Assembly (NCBI RefSeq): GCF_018130465.1
Contig: NZ_JAFCKJ010000003.1
Coordinates: forward strand, 744,001-808,000
Length of the DNA stretch: 64,000 bases
Source of the DNA: Bradyrhizobium canariense
GTDB lineage: Bacteria > Pseudomonadota > Alphaproteobacteria > Rhizobiales > Xanthobacteraceae
Reading direction: 5' to 3'
Shown here: one piece after another, positions 7,683-15,938 of the stretch
How positions within the stretch are numbered: position 1 is the first letter of the stretch
Layout of the letters: the number at the start of each line of letters is the position of its first letter
Position numbers and translations under genes: made by a program
Notes under the pieces: generated by a model
Seen by the model: the letters and a program-made list of their open reading frames with translations, nothing else
What the model was told of the DNA's origin: nothing
Databases searched by the model: none

Positions 7683-8555
7683 ATGCTCGACCCTGTTTCC
7701 CGCGTCCGCCGCTTCAACCGCGCCGTCACCTCCGCTGTCGGCGCGCTCGACACGTCATTCCTGGGACGCGGGCGGCCGCTGGGGGCGGCGCGCGTGCTCA
7801 ACGCGATCGGTCACGGGCGCTCGGACGTCGCCGAGATCCGCGACTATCTCGGCCTCGATTCCGGCTTGATGAGCCGCCTCCTGCGCAGCCTCGAGGACGA
7901 AGGGCTGGTCGAAACCAATGCGCATGAGGACGACGCGCGCCGCCGCGTGGCGACGTTGACGCGTGCGGGCCGGCGCGAGTTCGCGGCCTACGAGGCGCTG
8001 TCGAACACGCAGGCCGAGGGCTTCCTCGCCCAGCATTCGCAACGCGAGGCGCTGCTGACGGCGATGGACTTGATTGCTTCCGCATTGACGCGCGAGCGCG
8101 TCACGCTGGACGAGATGGATCCGCGGAGCGAACAGGCCCGTTATTGCCTCGGCGAATATTATGGCGAGCTCGGCCGCCGCTTCAAACAGGGCTTTGACGT
8201 CTCGCTGTCGCGCGATCCCGACGCCAAGGACATGCGCCGCCCGCGCGGCACGTTCATCGTCGCGATGTCGGACACGCTGCCGATCGGCTGCGTCGGGCTG
8301 AAGGGCACGGATCACGGCTATGCCGAGATCAAGCGGCTGTGGGTCGCACCGGCGGCGCGCGGATTGCGGCTCGGCCGGCGCCTGATGGACGTGACCGAGG
8401 ATGCCGCGCGCGGGCTCGGCATCAAGCTGCTGCGGCTCGACACCAACAGCGCGCTGGCGGAGGCCGGCCAGCTCTACCGACGAAGCGGCTGGAGCGAGAT
8501 CCCCCGCTTCAATGACGACCCCTACCCCGACCTGTTCTTCGAAAAACGGCTGTGA
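7683..8555 (+). CDS. MarR-family regulator fused to GNAT acetyltransferase
   Basis: A 290-residue two-domain protein. Residues 1-140 are a MarR winged helix: RVLNAIGHGRSDVAEIRDYL, then LDSGLMSRLLRSLEDEGLV as the recognition helix, then DDARRRVATLT as the wing. Residues 150-290 are a GNAT domain with WVAPAARGLRLGRRLMD as the acetyl-CoA loop. Such fusions are common in soil bacteria, and the acetyltransferase part may sense or modify a small molecule. A perfect palindrome lies just ahead of the ATG. The absence of a Shine-Dalgarno suggests leaderless translation. Targets are unknown. Confidence 0.88.
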   Translation: MLDPVSRVRRFNRAVTSAVGALDTSFLGRGRPLGAARVLNAIGHGRSDVAEIRDYLGLDSGLMSRLLRSLEDEGLVETNAHEDDARRRVATLTRAGRREFAAYEALSNTQAEGFLAQHSQREALLTAMDLIASALTRERVTLDEMDPRSEQARYCLGEYYGELGRRFKQGFDVSLSRDPDAKDMRRPRGTFIVAMSDTLPIGCVGLKGTDHGYAEIKRLWVAPAARGLRLGRRLMDVTEDAARGLGIKLLRLDTNSALAEAGQLYRRSGWSEIPRFNDDPYPDLFFEKRL

Positions 8556-8612
8556 GCGCGGACGCCGATTCCCCCGTTGCCGCGTTATGGCCGGAGCCGC
8601 AGGAGCAACGCC

Positions 8613-8999
8613 ATGACCAGGTCCGACCTCGCCGACATCTACCGCAACTACATCGCCTGCCTGAACCGGCAGGACTGGGCCGCACTCGGACAGTTCGTTC
8701 ACGATGACGTCGCGCACAATGCGCGACCGTTCGGACTGTCCGGCTATCGTGCCATGCTGGAGCAGGATTTTCGCGCAATTCCGGATCTGCATTTCAACAT
8801 CGAGCTGCTGGTCTGCGATCCGCCCCACATTGCCTCCCGGCTGAAGTTCGATTGCACGCCGGTCGGAAAGTTTCTCGGGCTGGATGTGAACGGCAAGCGC
8901 GTGTCCTTCTGCGAAAACGTGTTCTATCAATTTCGCGACGGCAAGATTCGGCAGGTGTGGTCCATCGTCGACAAGCCCGCGATCGAGGCGCAGCTCTAG
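8613..8999 (+). CDS. SnoaL-like / ester-cyclase-type protein (NTF2 fold)
   Basis: A 128-residue NTF2-fold protein of the SnoaL/ester-cyclase group. It has IYRNYIACLNRQDWAALGQF at the start, LSGYRAMLEQDFRAIPDLHF in the middle, and VFYQFRDGKIRQVWSIVDK near the end. The fold forms a small hydrophobic pocket; members include polyketide cyclases and many proteins of unknown use. I chose the ATG at 8613 because AGGAG lies 8 bases upstream; a start at 8577 lacks one. It is 57 bases downstream of the MarR-GNAT gene on the same strand, possibly one transcript. Confidence 0.8.
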   Translation: MTRSDLADIYRNYIACLNRQDWAALGQFVHDDVAHNARPFGLSGYRAMLEQDFRAIPDLHFNIELLVCDPPHIASRLKFDCTPVGKFLGLDVNGKRVSFCENVFYQFRDGKIRQVWSIVDKPAIEAQL

Positions 9000-9021
9000 C
9001 GCTGCGCCTCGATGAACATGC

Positions 9022-10242
9022 TTACGCCGCCGCAGGCGCCAACTCCGCTTGCGGCTTCGCGAACGGCTTGAAATTCATCGCCATCAGGAAGGCGCCGAGG
9101 CCCATCGCCCAGGAGGCGATATAGAGCCAGGCGTAGCTCGAGAACGCATCGTAGATCAGGCCGCCGGCGAGCGGGCCCGTGGCCATGCCGAGACTGCCGG
9201 CCATGGCGGTGCCGCCGATCACCGTGCCCATCATCTTGAGCGGAAAGTTTTCGCGGATCAGCACCGCGTAGAGCGGCATGGTGCCGGCATAGATGAAGCC
9301 GAAGACGGCCCCGACGGCGTAGAACGTCGCGAGTTGGTGCGCGAAGACATAGGCGAGCGCGCCGAACGCCTGCAACAGCAGCCCCGAGACCAGCACGCGC
9401 TTGGCGCCGAAGCGGTCCCCCATCAGGCCGAAGGCGATGCGCCCGCCCAGGCCGGCAAAGCCCTCGATGCTGTAGATGGTCACCGCCGCGACCAGCGGGA
9501 TGCCGCAGCTCACGGCATAGGAGACGGTGTGAATGATCGGGCCGGAATGGGTGGCGCAGCAGAAGAAGTTGGTCGCGAGCAGGATCAGGAATTGCGGCGA
9601 GCGCAGCGCCTCTCCCATCGACATCTCGCCTTGCGCAGCCCCCTCGCCCGCAGGCGCGGTCACGGCGTGCGCGAGCGCCGGCGGGCGGCGCACCAGGAAC
9701 GAGACCGGGATCATGATGGCGCCGACCACCAGCGCCACGATCTGCATCGATGTGCGCCAGTCATGGCCGGAGACGAGCCAGGCCGCGAGCGGCGCCATCG
9801 TCATCGGCGCCATGCCCATGCCGGCCGACACCAGCGAGACCGCGAGGCTGCGATGGGTGTCGAACCAGCCGGTCACCGTCGCCATCATCGGCGCGAAGAT
9901 CGCGGCACAGGACGCCCCGACCAGAAGGCCGAAGACGAACTGAAACGCCAGCAACGAGGTGGCGTGGCTCGCCGCGAACAAGCTCACGGTCAGCACCGTC
10001 GATCCCGTCAGCACCACCGGCCGCGGTCCGAACCGGTCCGTCAGCGTGCCCCAGGCCATGCTGGTAAAGGCCATCGCCAGAAAGCCGATCGTCATCGCGC
10101 TGGAGATGCCGGTCACGGACCAGCCGGTATCCTTTGCGATCGGCTGCAGGAACACCGGCAGCGAAAACATGCCGCCGATGGCGACGCAGCCGAGCAAGCC
10201 GCCCGCGGCGACGATCACCCAGCGATAGGAGGAAGAGTTCAT
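9022..10242 (-). CDS. Major facilitator superfamily transporter
   Basis: A 406-residue, 12-helix MFS permease. The loop after helix 2 carries WGTLTDRFGPRPV, the canonical motif A, and a second half-copy FGLMGDRFGAKRV follows helix 8. GMGMAPMTMAPLAAWLV in helix 5 resembles the proline/glycine-rich motif C of some families. The pattern fits monocarboxylate/oxalate-formate-type porters of the inner membrane. It converges with the SnoaL-like gene. No substrate can be read from the sequence. Confidence 0.87.
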   Translation of the reverse strand: MNSSSYRWVIVAAGGLLGCVAIGGMFSLPVFLQPIAKDTGWSVTGISSAMTIGFLAMAFTSMAWGTLTDRFGPRPVVLTGSTVLTVSLFAASHATSLLAFQFVFGLLVGASCAAIFAPMMATVTGWFDTHRSLAVSLVSAGMGMAPMTMAPLAAWLVSGHDWRTSMQIVALVVGAIMIPVSFLVRRPPALAHAVTAPAGEGAAQGEMSMGEALRSPQFLILLATNFFCCATHSGPIIHTVSYAVSCGIPLVAAVTIYSIEGFAGLGGRIAFGLMGDRFGAKRVLVSGLLLQAFGALAYVFAHQLATFYAVGAVFGFIYAGTMPLYAVLIRENFPLKMMGTVIGGTAMAGSLGMATGPLAGGLIYDAFSSYAWLYIASWAMGLGAFLMAMNFKPFAKPQAELAPAAA

Positions 10243-10356
10243 TTTGGTCTCCCGTCAGGTCTGTCTGGCTGGAAGACGAATGGGAACCGCGCCTGCCGAC
10301 AGCCCGCACCACGGCATCGGAGCAATTTTTTCCGGGCTGCCGCGCCCAGGCTCGGC

Positions 10357-10440
10357 CTAGTTCGCCAATCCCTGCTTCTCGATCCATTCGTTGATCAGCC
10401 TGGCGACGTCGTCCGAATTGCATAGCCGGCATTGAGGCAT
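10357..10440 (-). pseudogene. Possible small ORF or gene-end relic
   Basis: A short minus-strand frame of 27 codons reads protein-like: MPQCRLCNSDDVARLINEWI, then EKQGLAN and a stop. It has two CxxC-like cysteines and a C-terminal amphipathic helix. It has no ribosome site and is closed upstream by an in-frame stop, so it is more likely the tail of a lost gene than a live gene. I could not name the parent family. Confidence 0.2.
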
Positions 10441-10477
10441 GCACAGTAGCCCGCGCCAGCGGGATCAATGACTTGCA

Positions 10478-11077
10478 TCATCCCAAAGGCACTTGCCGAT
10501 CATGGCCGGCGCGCTGCCGCCATGCGCTAACGGTCAGCCAGACCGCCGAGACCAGGAAGTAGAGCGCGCCGACCGCAGCATAGCCCGCGACATTCGCGAT
10601 CGAGGGCACCGCGGGCATCGTGGCCTGAACGATGAAGAAGCCGCCTGCGAGCGCTGACTGGGCTCCGCTGAGCACCATGGCCCATTGCGCGCCAAAATTT
10701 CTCCAGCGCCGGATTGCCGTTCCGAGTTGGAGCAACCCTGATAGAATCGCCCAGGCCCCGAAGATTCCGAGCACCCGGTTCATGCTCATCTGCAAAGCAA
10801 CAAGCACCGCGACAGTGGTCGCCAGGCTGACCACAACGTTCAGGGCCTGCGTGCGGTTTTGAGCGAGCCCGCCGCTGCGAAACGCGTCCACGAAGTTGGC
10901 CGCGGCGTCCCATGCCGGATAGAGGACGAGCAAGGCTCCCCCCATCACCGGCGATGACGGCGCGACGGCAAAGGCAGCTCCGACCCAGGCGACGGAGAAC
11001 CCCGCCCGGATGAAATAGTAAAGCTTCAGCCATCGTTCGCGATCGGCACGAACGAGATCCAATTGATGATGCGCCAC
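10478..11077 (-). CDS. DUF308-like multi-pass membrane protein
   Basis: A 199-residue protein with about six hydrophobic helices and short loops. It starts at GTG (11075-11077) with AAAGGAG 6-8 bases upstream. The paired-helix pattern and RxW-rich loops (IRRWRNFGAQWA) resemble DUF308/HdeD-type membrane proteins of unknown role, sometimes linked to stress resistance. The promoter holds a palindrome similar to one before the divergent TetR gene, so this gene is probably the target of that TetR regulator. No transport motif is visible. Confidence 0.7.
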   Translation of the reverse strand: MAHHQLDLVRADRERWLKLYYFIRAGFSVAWVGAAFAVAPSSPVMGGALLVLYPAWDAAANFVDAFRSGGLAQNRTQALNVVVSLATTVAVLVALQMSMNRVLGIFGAWAILSGLLQLGTAIRRWRNFGAQWAMVLSGAQSALAGGFFIVQATMPAVPSIANVAGYAAVGALYFLVSAVWLTVSAWRQRAGHDRQVPLG

Positions 11078-11094
11078 TGTATTTGCTCCTTTAC

Positions 11095-11108
11095 CTACTA
11101 GTTGGTAG
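11095..11108. promoter_or_regulatory. Putative TetR operator at the DUF308-like gene
   Basis: CTACTAGTTGGTAG is a partial palindrome whose half AGTTGGTAG is repeated exactly at 11785-11793 in front of the TetR gene. It lies 18 bases upstream of the DUF308-like start, within the expected promoter. Shared sequence at the two promoters suggests one regulator binds both. Confidence 0.55.
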
Positions 11109-11181
11109 TCACTCGCGCACAGCGAGAGCGCCTCGTCCCGGCCTTGCCTGCGGGGCGTCGTTGTCGTCTCGCCGATATGTC

Positions 11182-11772
11182 TCAGTGCTTGTTGGACAGC
11201 CGATCCAGCAGCGGGGTGGTGATCACACCGAACATCTTTGGATCGCCATAGGCACGCGCCGACAACATCGCGCCGTGAATGGTCGCCATGAATCCTTCAG
11301 CCTCGACCCGGGCTGTGTTGGAGAGTTTGAGCCGCCCCTTCCGCTTGCCGCGCTCCATGACGGACGTCAGCCAGGACGCCAGGGAGCGGAAGTGCGCACG
11401 GACTTCGAGCGCGACCTCCTCCGGCAGGATCGGAAGCTCGCTGGCCAGCAGCGCGCACACGCAGAACGGCGCCGTCGCATCATTGATGCACGCCTCCCAG
11501 TACGCGACATAGTTTTCGAGTTGTTCGCGCGTATCGGGGACATTGCGCTCCAGCGCGGACAGTCCCGCCTCGGCTTCGGCGCGGTAGCGCGACACGAGGG
11601 TGCGGACCAGATCGACCTTGCTGGCAAAATGGTGGTGGATGCTCGGCTTGCGAATGCCGACCACCTCGGCCACGTCGGCGTAGCTGAAGCCGTTATAGCC
11701 GCCCGCGATAATCAGGGTGCGCGCGCAGGCCAGAATGTCGTCGGCGGTCGAGGAAACGTTGGTCATGACCAT
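11182..11772 (-). CDS. TetR/AcrR family transcriptional regulator
   Basis: A 196-residue TetR protein. The N-terminal helix-turn-helix reads YNGFSYADVAEVVGIRKPSI followed by HHHFASKVDLVRTLV, the standard layout. The C-terminal ligand domain has Cys-rich APFCVCALLASELP and ends MFGVITTPLLDRLS. The ATG at 11770-11772 has GGAAGG 6 bases upstream, and this ribosome site lies inside the palindrome at 11776-11793, so self-repression would be direct. The gene is upstream of and on the same strand as the DUF308-like gene, 104 bases away, with its own promoter palindrome between them. Confidence 0.9.
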   Translation of the reverse strand: MVMTNVSSTADDILACARTLIIAGGYNGFSYADVAEVVGIRKPSIHHHFASKVDLVRTLVSRYRAEAEAGLSALERNVPDTREQLENYVAYWEACINDATAPFCVCALLASELPILPEEVALEVRAHFRSLASWLTSVMERGKRKGRLKLSNTARVEAEGFMATIHGAMLSARAYGDPKMFGVITTPLLDRLSNKH

Positions 11773-11775
11773 TAG

Positions 11776-11793
11776 CTACCTTCCAGTTGGTAG
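11776..11793. promoter_or_regulatory. Putative TetR autoregulatory operator
   Basis: CTACC-TTCCAGTT-GGTAG is an inverted repeat of 5-base arms. AGTTGGTAG is shared with the site at 11095-11108. It lies directly before the TetR start and contains its Shine-Dalgarno, so binding would block expression. Functional assignment is inferred. Confidence 0.6.
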
Positions 11794-11842
11794 GGCGTCA
11801 AGAACGGGATGCTTCAACCATCCGTGAGTGGTACGAGCCTGC

Positions 11843-12334
11843 ATGACCATTCGCCCGATCGTCCGCTATCCCGACCGCCGCCTCGCGATGCTGGCCCGCC
11901 CCGTCACCGCATTCGACGCGACGCTGCGCGAGCTTGCAGCAGACCTGCTGGACACCATGCGCGCTGCGCCCGGTATCGGCATCACGGCGCCGCATATCGG
12001 CGTGCCCTTGCGCGTCGTCGTGCTCGAGCTCGACGCCGGCCCGCAGACCTATGTCAACCCGGAGATCGAATGGGCCTCACCCGAGATGATCCTGCATCGC
12101 GAAGGCAGCGTCTCGATGCCCGGGGTCAACGACGACGTCCAGCGCCACGCCCGCGTGCGGATCAGCTATCGGGATCTCGACGGCAACATGCACAGCGAGG
12201 AGTCGGAAGCCTTGCGCGCCGTCTGCCACCAGCACGAGATCGACCAGCTCGACGGCATGTTCTGGATCCAGCGGCTGTCGCGGCTGAAGCGCGAGCGGCT
12301 GGTGAAGCGGTTCGAGAAGATGTCGCGGGGCTGA
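11843..12334 (+). CDS. Peptide-deformylase-like protein lacking the usual metal ligands
   Basis: A 163-residue protein that aligns over its length with peptide deformylases. All three signature motifs are altered. Motif 1 reads GIGITAPHIG (residues 44-53), with His in place of the conserved Gln. Motif 2 reads EGSVS (87-91), with Ser89 where the metal-binding Cys should be. Motif 3 reads HEIDQLDG (from 131), with Gln135 where the second His ligand should be. Only His131 and Glu132 of the active site remain. Deformylases strip formyl groups from new proteins; this copy is probably not a normal metalloenzyme. A GTG at 11828 is a possible longer start. Not the housekeeping def gene. Confidence 0.8.
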   Translation: MTIRPIVRYPDRRLAMLARPVTAFDATLRELAADLLDTMRAAPGIGITAPHIGVPLRVVVLELDAGPQTYVNPEIEWASPEMILHREGSVSMPGVNDDVQRHARVRISYRDLDGNMHSEESEALRAVCHQHEIDQLDGMFWIQRLSRLKRERLVKRFEKMSRG

Positions 12335-12377
12335 AGGTGACTGTTCGCTCCTCTCGCCATTTTTGTTCGCGATGGCC

Positions 12378-12740
12378 TCAAGCCCTCTTCCCGCCCCGTT
12401 TGGCGATGGGAGCGTTACGACGCTCGCGTTTGCCGCGCGCGATCTCGGTCGCCAGGGCGTCCAGCTTCGGCTCCCAGAAATTCCTGAACTGGCCGATCCA
12501 TGCGTCCACCGCGCGAAGCCCCGCGACGTCGACCGAATAGAGCCGCCTTTGCGCCTCCGCCCGAACCGTCGCGAAGCCGCTCTCGCGCAGCACCTTGAGG
12601 TGCTGCGAGACCGCCGCCTGCGTGATCCCGAACTCGGCCCCGATCACTTCGACGACCTCACCGGACGCCATTTCCTTGGGCGCGAGCAGCTCGAGGATGC
12701 GGCGGCGCACGGGATCGGCGAGGACCTCGAAGATTTGCAT
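12378..12740 (-). CDS. ArsR/SmtB-family transcriptional regulator
   Basis: A 120-residue winged-helix protein. IFEVLADPVRRRILELLAPK opens the family domain, EFGITQAAVSQHLKVLRESG is the recognition helix, and AEAQRRLYSVD is the wing. No metal-binding CxC is visible, so it belongs to the metal-free ArsR group usually paired with SRPBCC (AHSA1) proteins. Its ATG overlaps the TGA of the upstream SRPBCC gene (TGATG), so the two are translationally coupled. The C-terminus is very basic (KRERR, KRGGKR). Confidence 0.9.
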   Translation of the reverse strand: MQIFEVLADPVRRRILELLAPKEMASGEVVEVIGAEFGITQAAVSQHLKVLRESGFATVRAEAQRRLYSVDVAGLRAVDAWIGQFRNFWEPKLDALATEIARGKRERRNAPIAKRGGKRA

Positions 12741-13402
12741 CAGCTTCCTGCGCCCGGATGGGCGACGTCAGGCGGCATCTCGCCGCGATAAAAAGCGATG
12801 GTGCGGTCAGAGCGCTGCTTCGCCGTAGCCGGATCGACCCCGCTCGCGACGTGCGCCGCGCGCCAATACTCGCCGCTACTCGTCATGAATTCCTTGCCCG
12901 CGGGAGAGCTCATCCATGCCTCGGCCGTCTCATGGTCGACCGATGCCCCGGTCGCAACATATCGCTCTAACCCCGCAATGGCGAGATCCCAACCGATCCC
13001 CACTGCCCCTGGACCGAACTGATTCCAATGATCCTCGATGATCGCGGTGTGCTCAAGCGTCAAGCGCGCCTGACTTCGTTCCGCCGTCAGCTTGACATCG
13101 ATCCAGCTCATCGCGCCGCCGAATTCCCACGTCGCCGCAAAATGGGTCGGCGGCGTGCACTCTGTGATGGTACCGCCTGCATTCCCCTTGAGCTGGTACT
13201 TTCCGCCGAGCCGGAGGTCTCCCTCGACTGGCAAGAACCAGCGCGGAATGCGTTGCTGGCTGGTCACTGCGTCCCAGAGATCGTCGACGCTCGTCTCGTA
13301 AAGCCGCGTCAGCGTCACCGCACTGGCCGGTTTCCCGTCCTTCTCGAAATTCTTCACCGAACGCGTAACAAGCCCCAACACTCTGGCGACGTCGATCTCC
13401 AT
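12740..13402 (-). CDS. SRPBCC (AHSA1-type) domain protein
   Basis: A 220-residue START-like protein. LTRLYETSVDDLWDAVTSQQ, RIPRWFLPVEGDLRLGGKY and a WEFGG segment are the standard AHSA1/Aha1-C signature and form a helix-grip pocket. It is the first gene of a two-gene unit with the ArsR regulator, a widespread pairing in which ArsR represses both. GGGAGGAG precedes the ATG. A perfect AT-rich palindrome lies 46 bases upstream. The ligand is unknown. Confidence 0.88.
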   Translation of the reverse strand: MEIDVARVLGLVTRSVKNFEKDGKPASAVTLTRLYETSVDDLWDAVTSQQRIPRWFLPVEGDLRLGGKYQLKGNAGGTITECTPPTHFAATWEFGGAMSWIDVKLTAERSQARLTLEHTAIIEDHWNQFGPGAVGIGWDLAIAGLERYVATGASVDHETAEAWMSSPAGKEFMTSSGEYWRAAHVASGVDPATAKQRSDRTIAFYRGEMPPDVAHPGAGS

Positions 13403-13447
13403 GGCGCTCCTCCCTGTCGTTTCGTGCGAGGCTTAATATCGGTCTAC

Positions 13448-13459
13448 ACTAATATTAGT
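13448..13459. promoter_or_regulatory. Putative ArsR operator
   Basis: ACTAATATTAGT is a perfect 12-base palindrome upstream of the SRPBCC-arsR unit, touching the last base of the AraC stop codon. ArsR operators are typically AT-rich imperfect palindromes of this size. The assignment is inferred from position. Confidence 0.55.
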
Positions 13460-14256
13460 CAATCCTTATATTTAGGCGAGATGCTGCTGAGATATTTCGC
13501 CGGCGGTTTCCCAAGCGCCTTCTTGAACATGGTGATGAAGGCCGCGACGGAATCATAACCGAGATCGGCCGAGACCTGCTGCACGCTGGCGCCGGAGGTG
13601 AGTTCCCGTAATGCGACGATCAGATGCAATTGCTGGCGCCAGCGCCCGAAGCTCAGTCCTGTCTCCCTGACGACGAGACGCGCGAGGCTGCTCTCGCTGA
13701 GGGCGACGCGATCGGCCCATTCGGCCAGCGTCCTGCGGTCGGAAGGGTCTTTTGCCAGCGCTGCAGCAATCCGCTTCAAGCGCGGCTCGGGCGAGAGCGG
13801 CAGATGGAGCTGCTGGATGGGCATGCGGGGAAGCTCGCACAGGAGGACGCTCGCCAGCAGGTCCACCCTCGCCTCGTCATCCGCGATCTGATCGGACAGC
13901 TCGACGATCACTTCACGCAGCAGCGGGGAAATCGAAAGCGTGCAGCACCGATCCGGCAGGTCCACGACGTCAGGCTCGATGTAGACGAAGAACAGCCGGG
14001 CATTTTCTGTCGCAAGGTTGCAGTGCTGCATGCCCCCGGGCACCCACACCGCACAATGCGGCGGCACCATCCACAGGCCGGTGGGAACGCGACAGGTAAC
14101 GGCGCCGCCCAACGCAAAGACAAGTTGCCCTTTGCGGTGCCTGTGATCGGGCACCTCCCCCTTCGTGCCGACAACGTCAACGCGCACGGCGATAACAGGC
14201 GCGGAGACGTCATCCACGTCGAGATCAGGCCATGGAAAGCGGAGGGGTTGCCGCAT
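13459..14256 (-). CDS. AraC-family regulator with N-terminal cupin
   Basis: A 265-residue regulator. The N-terminal arm/cupin has VPDHRHRKGQLVFALGGAVT and WMVPPHCAVWVPGGMQH as ligand-barrel motifs. Two helix-turn-helix units make up the last 100 residues: RTLAEWADRVALSESSLARL and ASVQQVSADLGYDSVAAFIT, then FKKALGKPPAKYL. This matches the AraC group with effector-binding cupins. It is divergent from the carboxylesterase gene (start 14382) with about 125 bases between, so the esterase may be its target. It reads toward the SRPBCC promoter. Confidence 0.88.
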   Translation of the reverse strand: MRQPLRFPWPDLDVDDVSAPVIAVRVDVVGTKGEVPDHRHRKGQLVFALGGAVTCRVPTGLWMVPPHCAVWVPGGMQHCNLATENARLFFVYIEPDVVDLPDRCCTLSISPLLREVIVELSDQIADDEARVDLLASVLLCELPRMPIQQLHLPLSPEPRLKRIAAALAKDPSDRRTLAEWADRVALSESSLARLVVRETGLSFGRWRQQLHLIVALRELTSGASVQQVSADLGYDSVAAFITMFKKALGKPPAKYLSSISPKYKD

Positions 14257-14381
14257 GCTTGCCGGGTTTTAGCAATTGATTGGCGGAATATCTAAATCGA
14301 GCGAAGGGGAAAGTCGATAGGCTGCCGTCTGAACCTGCCCGGCTGCGGACAAGCGCGCCCACGCGATCGAGAGATACGACC

Positions 14382-15932
14382 ATGCATGCCTTCACGACCG
14401 CGACAGCAGCCGGGCTGCAACGTGTGGTCCGCACGCAAGCCGGCTCCGTGCGTGGCGGCCCGCGCGATGCGAACGACGTGCTCGCGTTCAAAGGCATCCC
14501 CTACGCAGCACCCCCGGTCGGGCCTCTGCGTTGGCGCGCACCGCAACCGCCGGCGCATTGGGACGGCGTGCGCGATGCGCGCGTGTTCGGCGCGGGGTGT
14601 CTATCCGCGCTCGAAAACGACCAGCGGCCGGGACCGCGCGACGAGGATTGCCTCTATCTCAATGTCTGGACCGCGGCGAAGCACACGGACGAGAAGCGGC
14701 CCGTGATGGTGTGGATTCACGGCGGCGGCTTTCAGTTCGGCTCCTCGGCCAACCCCGCGACCGATGGCGGCGCGTTGGCCGCCAGGGGTGTCGTCGTCGT
14801 CAGCTTCAATTATCGCCTCGGCATCTTGGGCTTTTTCGCCCATCCCGATCTCGATGGGGAGGCGCCCTCAGGCAATTGCGGCCTGCAGGATCAACTGATG
14901 GCGCTGCGCTGGGTCAAGGCCAACATCGCCGGCTTCGGCGGCGACCCCGATAACGTCACCCTGTTCGGCGAATCCGCCGGCGCCATGGCCGTCGGCCTCC
15001 TGATGGCTTCGCCGCTCGCGTACGGGCTGTTTCACAAGGCCATTGGACAGAGCGGCGCATTCTGGGATGGCAAGCACGGCCCGCTCCAGAGCTTTGAAGA
15101 AGCCCGCGCGCGTGGCCTCGCTTTCACCCGGCAACAGGGCAACGCGTCCATCGCAGCTTTGCGCAGCATGCCGGCCGACCGGCTGACTGCCGCCGCGCCG
15201 TGGAGTTTCAGGACCAGCCCTGTCGTGACGGCATTCTCGCCGAGTATCGATCATCATGTGGTGCCTGATGTGCCCGCGCGGCGCTTCCTGCGCGGCGAGC
15301 AGATGCACATTCCCTTGCTGGCGGGCTGGAATGCCGCCGAGGAATTTCCTTTCCCTTCGCAGTCACTCCCCGATCAATCAGCGCGCGCCTTTCTCGCCGC
15401 CGCCGAGGCGATGTTCGGCAACGAGCGCATGGCTGACTTCCTGCAGGTCTACCCCGCTGCGACCGACGCGGAGGCCAAGGCTTCCGCGGTCGCGCTCACG
15501 GGCGATTATGTAGTCGGCGAGCAATGCTGGCAGTGGCTGCGATTGCATCGGCGCGGGCGACGTGCGCCCGTCTACGCCTATCACTTCAGCTACACCTCGC
15601 GTTACACGCCGATCGCCTCGCACGTCACTGAAATCCCGTTCGTGTTCGGCACCCTGACGCCGCAACAGGTGCTCGGCAGCACCACGCCGCCGGCCGAAGA
15701 GGACCGCGCCCTCGCGCGGACCATGATGAGCTATTGGGTGAATTTCGCGGCGCACGGTGATCCCAACGGGTCCGGCCTGCCGCCCTGGCCCGCCTATGAC
15801 GAGACAGATGTTGTGCAGATCCTCGGCACAACGATCGAAGCCCGCCCCAATCCGCAAACCGCCCGCTTCCGCTTCCTCGACAGTTTCAGGCAGGACGGCA
15901 TTTTGCCGATGCGGTGGCGGAACATGCCGTAA
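14382..15932 (+). CDS. Type-B carboxylesterase/lipase
   Basis: An alpha/beta hydrolase of about 516 residues, the usual size for type-B carboxylesterases. The oxyanion loop is WIHGGGFQFGSS, the nucleophile elbow is FGESAGAMA near residue 197, and the usual EDCLYLNVW signature precedes them. ASHVTEIPFVFG contributes the catalytic His. No signal peptide is visible. I chose MHAFTTATA at 14382 because residues before it in the longer frame are Arg-rich and unlike the family. It is divergent from the AraC gene and converges with the next hydrolase, whose end is 6 bases away. Substrate unknown. Confidence 0.87.
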   Translation: MHAFTTATAAGLQRVVRTQAGSVRGGPRDANDVLAFKGIPYAAPPVGPLRWRAPQPPAHWDGVRDARVFGAGCLSALENDQRPGPRDEDCLYLNVWTAAKHTDEKRPVMVWIHGGGFQFGSSANPATDGGALAARGVVVVSFNYRLGILGFFAHPDLDGEAPSGNCGLQDQLMALRWVKANIAGFGGDPDNVTLFGESAGAMAVGLLMASPLAYGLFHKAIGQSGAFWDGKHGPLQSFEEARARGLAFTRQQGNASIAALRSMPADRLTAAAPWSFRTSPVVTAFSPSIDHHVVPDVPARRFLRGEQMHIPLLAGWNAAEEFPFPSQSLPDQSARAFLAAAEAMFGNERMADFLQVYPAATDAEAKASAVALTGDYVVGEQCWQWLRLHRRGRRAPVYAYHFSYTSRYTPIASHVTEIPFVFGTLTPQQVLGSTTPPAEEDRALARTMMSYWVNFAAHGDPNGSGLPPWPAYDETDVVQILGTTIEARPNPQTARFRFLDSFRQDGILPMRWRNMP

Positions 15933-15938
15933 GTGGCC

